NCBI GenBank assembly: GCA_910592005.1
Contig: CAJVPP010003980.1
Location: forward strand, 1-10,358
Length of the DNA stretch: 10,358 nt
Reading direction: 5' to 3'
From: Funneliformis mosseae
Taxonomy: Eukaryota; Glomeromycota; Glomeromycetes; Glomerales; Glomeraceae
The notes beneath the pieces were generated by a model. The model saw only the letters and a program-made list of their open reading frames with translations. It was not told where the DNA came from and made no database searches. This document shows positions 6,952 to 10,358 of this stretch, piece by piece. A program made the translations under genes and the position numbers. Each line of letters begins with the position of its first letter. Position 1 is the first letter of the stretch.

Positions 6952-7100
6952 GTAACTATCATGACGCAGTATCATTCTAACAATTACCATGAGAACAGAG
7001 GCTCTTCGCAATATATAATCGTGTAAATCCTGCTCGCGGCACAAGTGCAAATTCATACAATATTTCACAATCACTTTATGGTCAACATACCAAATTTTAG

Positions 7101-7978
7101 AGTTTTCGTTTGAAAATAGAATTTTTGAATATTTGTTTTTAATTAAATAAAATTCAAATATTCGAAAATACATAATCAATATCAATTTGGATATTATTAA
7201 TCATAGAAAAAACATTTTATTCAGATAGGTTTTATTTAGTATTAATATTTTAAATTAAAATAACAATATAATTTTATATTATAAATGTGTTTAAAATTGT
7301 CAATTATTTAATTGCTAGTCCTATCCAGTTCTATATATTGTTTCATTTATTTTATTTTATTTAATTATTTAAAAAAATCAAAATTCAATTATTTTAATTA
7401 GGCAATTAAAGAAAATACAATATTTTAAAAATAAACAATTGAATTAAAAATAAAAAATAAAAATATTAATTCAAAAACAAATACATCCGTAAATTCATAT
7501 TATTTAATTAAAAATATTGCGATTCAATTAAAAAAAATTCAATTAAATAAAATTCAATTAAATAAATTCAAAATTAAAAAAAATATTAATTTAAAAACAA
7601 AAATCATAGTTAATCATATGATCCGTAACGTGATTTTAATAGCTAACCTCCCATTTAATTAGAAAAAAATTCAATATTAAAAAAATAAATTAAAACATTC
7701 GCCAGTTAAATCAATTTAACAAAATTAAACAAATAAAATATGAAATAAATTACAAAAATAAAAAATAAAAAAAAAAATAATTTATATTATCAAATTAAAA
7801 ATTAAATAAATTATTAAAAAAATTTAAATCTGAAATCAAAAAATTAAAAAATTAACGATAAACAATTAAATCAGAAATTAAATTTAAAGAAAAAATTAAT
7901 TTATATTAAAAAAAAAATAATAAGAAATAAAACAAAATTGATTGAATTAAAAAATCCGAAATTAAAAAAATAACTGAT
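7101..7978. other. Extremely AT-rich, low-complexity region
   Basis: The sequence consists almost only of A and T, with recurring words such as TTCAATTAAA, AAATTAAA and AATAAAA. The short island near 7620-7660 (ATGATCCGTAACGTGATT and CTAACCTCCC) is the only clear departure. No frame, element terminus or RNA gene can be supported. Confidence 0.75.
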
Positions 7979-7989
7979 TAGGTTGGTGT

Positions 7990-8005
7990 GCGACGACTTC
8001 GTCGC
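7990..8005. repeat. GC-rich palindrome in an AT desert
   Basis: GCGACGA (7990-7996) and TCGTCGC (7999-8005) are perfect inverted arms around a 2-base centre. They lie between two stretches that are nearly free of G and C. TAGG words flank it on both sides (7979 and 8009). Likely part of a dispersed repeat. Confidence 0.6.
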
Positions 8006-8008
8006 CGC

Positions 8009-8432
8009 TAGGTATGTAATTAGAATCGATTTGAGAATCGATTTAATCGCGATTATCGTTTCCCAAAATTCGATTAATCGAATATAATAGATTGATCCAT
8101 TGAGTTAGGTGCTTGAGGACACCCTAAATAAATTATTCCGAAAAAATAAAAAATAGGGCAAATTAAAATTAAAAAAAAAATCTTAACCTATGATTATAAA
8201 AAAAAAAATTTTTTTAATTCGGGTATTTAAAAATTAAATATAAAAAAAAAGTTTTAAAATTAAAATAATTAATTAATAAATGAAAATTAAACAAAAAAAA
8301 TTTGCGAATACCAAAAATAAAAAATAAAAAATACAAATTAAAATAGTCAAAATATTTAATTATATTTTAATAAAAAAAAAAATTAAATTAAATTTATCAA
8401 TTCGATTTTATTAGAATCGACTAGCAATTCTA
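8009..8432. mobile_element. Diverged relic related to the AATCGATT hAT element
   Basis: The left side has TAGAATCGATTTGAGAATCG and further AATCGATT/CGATTAATCG words to about 8078. The right side (8395-8432), read on the minus strand, gives TCGATTCTAATAAAATCGAA. This resembles TCGATTCTAGCAAAATCAAA at 2245-2264, the left end of the complete element. The interior is almost pure A/T. Termini are degraded and no 8-bp flanking duplication is found, so the borders are approximate. The right border touches the Lon relic. Confidence 0.4.
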
Positions 8433-8879
8433 CCTGGACTACCTGATCCCGCTCATGCTCTCCTACGAGCTTTAGACCCAACTTTAATAAGGAATTCATT
8501 GATAATTATATGGGAGAGAATGTTCCTTATAATTTATCAGAAGTAATGTTTATTTGTACTGCTAATGAAATTCGTTATTTACCAAATGAAGTGGAGATTG
8601 CCAAAAATTATATAACCCCTAATTATCTTAAAAATACAAGTTCTCTGCCCATAAAATAACTTTTCAGGAAGATGCAATTAGAAATATAATTAGCGATTAT
8701 ATTACTAAAAAAGGAGAAGGAGAGTCTGAGAACTAAGTCGACAGATTGATACTGTTTTTCGCAAGTTTTTGGTTAAGTTAGAAAAGGACCCTTTCCTTCG
8801 AGAGGAATTTACTCCCTCCAATTTACATGAATTTTTAAATAAGCGGGATTATGAACTTTTTCATCCCCAAGTAAATTCA
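8433..8879 (+). pseudogene. Lon protease fragment (end of AAA+ ATPase domain), frameshifted
   Basis: Lon is an ATP-dependent AAA+ serine protease, in eukaryotes found in mitochondria or peroxisomes. Four frames carry consecutive pieces. [13 protein letters not shown] (8445-8483) is the segment after Walker [18 protein letters not shown] and MFICTANE (8495 on) include the sensor-1 Asn. [14 protein letters not shown] then runs to a TAA at 8657. TFQEDAIRNIISDYITKK (8659 on) is followed by a TAA at 8734. RQIDTVFRKFLVKLEKDP and FTPSNLHEFLNKRDYE (8739 on) end at a TGA (8880-8882). Between the NEIRYLP and VEIAKNY pieces about 20-25 family residues are missing, including the Asp-Arg-Met-Glu arginine-finger segment. 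Walker A/B, the N-terminal domain and the Ser-Lys protease domain are absent. It is a clear pseudogene, probably a broken copy of a host gene. Mitochondrial versus peroxisomal type cannot be decided. Confidence 0.85.
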
Positions 8880-8921
8880 TGATACTGGACGGGCACATGA
8901 CATTATCCTGACTGACAAATA

Positions 8922-9191
8922 ATGAAATTTATGCAACGATCTTCATATCACTACCACAACAATCATCATCACCATTACAACCACAACAATCACAATCACG
9001 ATCACAACCATCTTTTTGACATTGTTGCAGATCGATTAAGGAAAAAAAAATTTTTTTTTATTTCTATTTTTTCTTATGTAATTTTATTTTATTTTCTTCC
9101 TGCAATTCCTTCTTATTATTTTAAATTTACTTCATTAATTGTATTTTTATTTGTATTATATATTATTTTATTTTATTTTCACTTGATCTGA
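8922..9191 (+). other. His/Asn-rich low-complexity stretch followed by AT-rich sequence
   Basis: An ATG at 8922 opens 89 codons. The first 30 are dominated by His, Asn and Tyr, produced by a CAN/AAC-type microsatellite (8945-9020). The rest is Phe/Ile/Leu/Tyr-rich because it translates a T-rich run. It lies just behind the Lon relic; a stretch around 8880-8917 (DTGRAHDIILTD in one frame) might be a further Lon scrap, but that is weak. I do not regard this as a real protein gene. Confidence 0.5.
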
Positions 9192-9362
9192 ATAATATGA
9201 TAATTCTTGAAAATCATAGAAAAGATGTTATGAAATTTCTTTTTTTGTATTTTTTATTTTTTTATTCTTTCAGAAATTATTCCTTATAATTTTAAATCCT
9301 TTTCGTAAATTGTATTATATATTATTTTATTTTCATTTTCGCCTGTTTTGAATAATATTTTT
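9050..9362. repeat. Diverged tandem duplication, T-rich
   Basis: Copy 1 (about 9050-9205) and copy 2 (about 9240-9362) share an ordered series of words: a T-rich lead, TTCCTT, ATTTTAAAT, TTGTATTATATATTATTTTA, a TTTTCACTTG/TTTTCGCCTG word and TGAATAATAT. Copy 1 carries extra T-rich bases between them. Low complexity inflates similarity, but the order and the less AT-rich words support real duplication. Confidence 0.45.
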
Positions 9363-9926
9363 ATTTATAATAATTTGTATATCTGTTAATCGATTTAAGC
9401 TGTGATCCTTTATAATCTTGATTTCGATACTATTCGTTATATTATTCAGCAATAGGATTGAAAAAGAAAACATTTATACAGAAATCATATTATTTAAAAA
9501 ACAAACTTAATCTCAACACACCATATCCTAAATTCGATAATTATTGTACGCCCAAATTTTTTAAACAAAGAATTTAATTATGAACAACAAATATAATCTG
9601 TCTTATTTATTTCAGATCATATCTGCTTGACCAGTATGGCAGACGTAATTCTAGTAGTTATCTTAGTTTCAATGCAAATGAGTATTAGAAAACAATTATC
9701 TCTGATTATTTTAACTTGAATAGTCTCGATTAAATGGACGTATTGTATTTGCCAATATTGGGTGATAGTCTTTTCAATTTTGTAGACGTAACTATAATAA
9801 AAAAGTCTGTATCATAACCTAAAGGGTCATATCTTTGAGTTATTTTTGATAAAACAGATCGACTGAAATAATTCTATCAATGAGTGAAATAATAAATAAT
9901 AAAAATAATAATAAAAAGAAAATTTT
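9363..9926. other. AT-rich non-coding stretch
   Basis: No coding frame of note on either strand and no element termini. Base composition is slightly less extreme around 9600-9830. AATAATAAATAATAAAAATA runs near 9887-9920. Confidence 0.6.
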
Positions 9927-10110
9927 GTCACGCACCTGATTGTGTCACTATGACGAACTGACTGATTCAAATCTAAAAAAATTGCCCTAGAAAGATAAAA
10001 AAAATTAATTAAAAAAAGGAAAAAATAGGATTAGTAATCCCAATCAATGAAAAAAAGGATCAAGTCATATACACCTGACTGTGCTACTGCAATGAGCTAA
10101 AGAGATCCGT
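9927..10110. repeat. Diverged direct repeats about 137 bp apart
   Basis: GTCACGCACCTGATTGTG with CACTATGACGAACTGA (9927-9962) recurs as GTCATATACACCTGACTGTG with CTACTGCAATGAGCTAA (10064-10100). Both are followed by a TTCAAA word after a short gap. The repeat is GC-richer than its setting. Most differences are C/T or G/A changes, as expected of an aged repeat. Confidence 0.55.
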
Positions 10111-10159
10111 TCAAAATGCCACATCTGAAAGAGCAAAATCAATTATAACCTACAAAATT

Positions 10160-10286
10160 GAAAAAAAGTGATTATTAATTTTATAATTTTTTTTTTATAT
10201 TTTTTTTAGTTTTTTTATTTTTATTTTATTTTTTTTTATATTTTTAGTTTCTATTTTTTTTTTTGTATTTCTATTTAGTTTTTATA
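10160..10286. other. Poly(T)-rich tract
   Basis: Long T runs broken by single A or short TATATTT words, directly before the Tc1/mariner-like terminus. No function inferred. Confidence 0.7.
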
Positions 10287-10358
10287 TACAGTGGTGTGCA
10301 AAAAAAATGACAATTTTTACTGCGGTAGATCGTCATTATGTAACTAGCCCAATTTTGG
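10287..10358 (+). mobile_element. Putative left end of a Tc1/mariner-type transposon, cut by window edge
   Basis: TA (10287-10288) is followed by CAGTGGTGTGCAAAAAAAAT and GACA, the classic form of a Tc1-like terminal inverted repeat after a TA target dinucleotide. The rest of the element, including any DDE transposase and the opposite terminus, would lie beyond the window. Without the second end the call rests on the terminus sequence alone. Confidence 0.6.

Larger units (their letters stand above)
6320..7100 (+). pseudogene. Unrecognised coding relic, second block, split by a MITE
   Basis: The first frame reads VFASRAAFAITRDSNPNFIN and ECSQATFR to a TGA at 6428. A one-base shift continues as VKFVEKALSITKLEKILEMQ and DDVRALEMTNCHDTHSYQNK to a TAG at 6625-6627. 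There is no ATG at its head, only an in-frame GTG at 6406. Another shift gives MYGEDRESRRNHYISSTSGN up to the MITE at 6710. After the MITE the pieces SNYHDAVSF, YHSNNYHENRGSSQY and RVNPARGTSANSYNISQSLY continue to a TAG at 7098-7100. The tail is rich in Tyr, His, Asn and Ser, as in an intrinsically disordered C-terminus. It may belong with the block ending near 6170 as one gene. No family is recognised. At least three frameshifts plus the insertion make it non-functional. Confidence 0.45.

Noticed and set aside
6724..7185. Minus-strand open frame of 153 codons
   Set aside because: Most of it translates the palindromic repeats of the MITE (recurring W-K-L-P-I-K words) and then the antisense of the coding relic; no independent protein signal.
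8922..9191. 89-codon frame from an ATG as a His-rich membrane protein
   Set aside because: The His/Asn part comes from a CAN microsatellite and the hydrophobic part from a poly(T)-rich run; no family features.
1..10358. tRNA or rRNA genes
   Set aside because: No convincing B-box or cloverleaf was found on either strand, and no conserved rRNA core words are visible.

Overview
This is a very AT-rich eukaryotic window with no intact gene. The organism is most likely a repeat-rich fungus. Three things point to an arbuscular mycorrhizal (Glomeromycotina) genome: the A/T-dominated sequence, the style of the retropepsin and hAT transposase relics, and short GT-AG intron remnants with CTAAC/CTAAT-like branch sites. 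That assignment is inference; nothing here is diagnostic on its own. There are no tRNA, rRNA or CRISPR signals, and no bacterial-type operon.

Left part (1-2231): a C-terminal scrap of a hAT transposase (201-347), a GC-richer repeat-like end (562-593), and a retropepsin (aspartic protease) fragment of a Ty3/Gypsy-type retrotransposon (773-1084). About 1.1 kb of AT-rich sequence follows, with a snap-back hairpin and a T13A13 palindrome.

Middle (2224-4487): a well-bounded non-autonomous hAT element (2232-3014; TIR TAGGGATTGGAAT; 8-bp target duplication) lies just downstream of a heavily mutated multi-exon gene on the minus strand (3093-4487). That gene encoded an acidic segment, a charged coiled coil and a basic tail.

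Centre right (4489-7100): a 132-bp inverted-repeat element with a CACGTG palindrome, three hairpin-forming tandem repeats, a TATA-like site, and an unrecognised coding region on the plus strand broken by frameshifts and stops (5705-7100). Its Tyr/His/Asn-rich tail is split by a 234-bp hAT-type MITE (6710-6943) that carries four TTGGAAGCTTCCAA palindromes. Removing the MITE and one target copy rejoins the reading frame.

Right part (7190-10358): long stretches of nearly pure A/T, a GC-rich palindrome, and a diverged end-like relic of the AATCGATT hAT family. This relic touches a frameshifted fragment of a Lon protease gene (8433-8879). Then come a His/Asn-rich low-complexity stretch, two pairs of diverged repeats, and what looks like the first end of a Tc1/mariner element running off the window. 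Overall the window reads as a gene graveyard in a transposon-dense compartment. The relics do not appear to work together as a pathway; the common theme is transposon insertion and gene decay.
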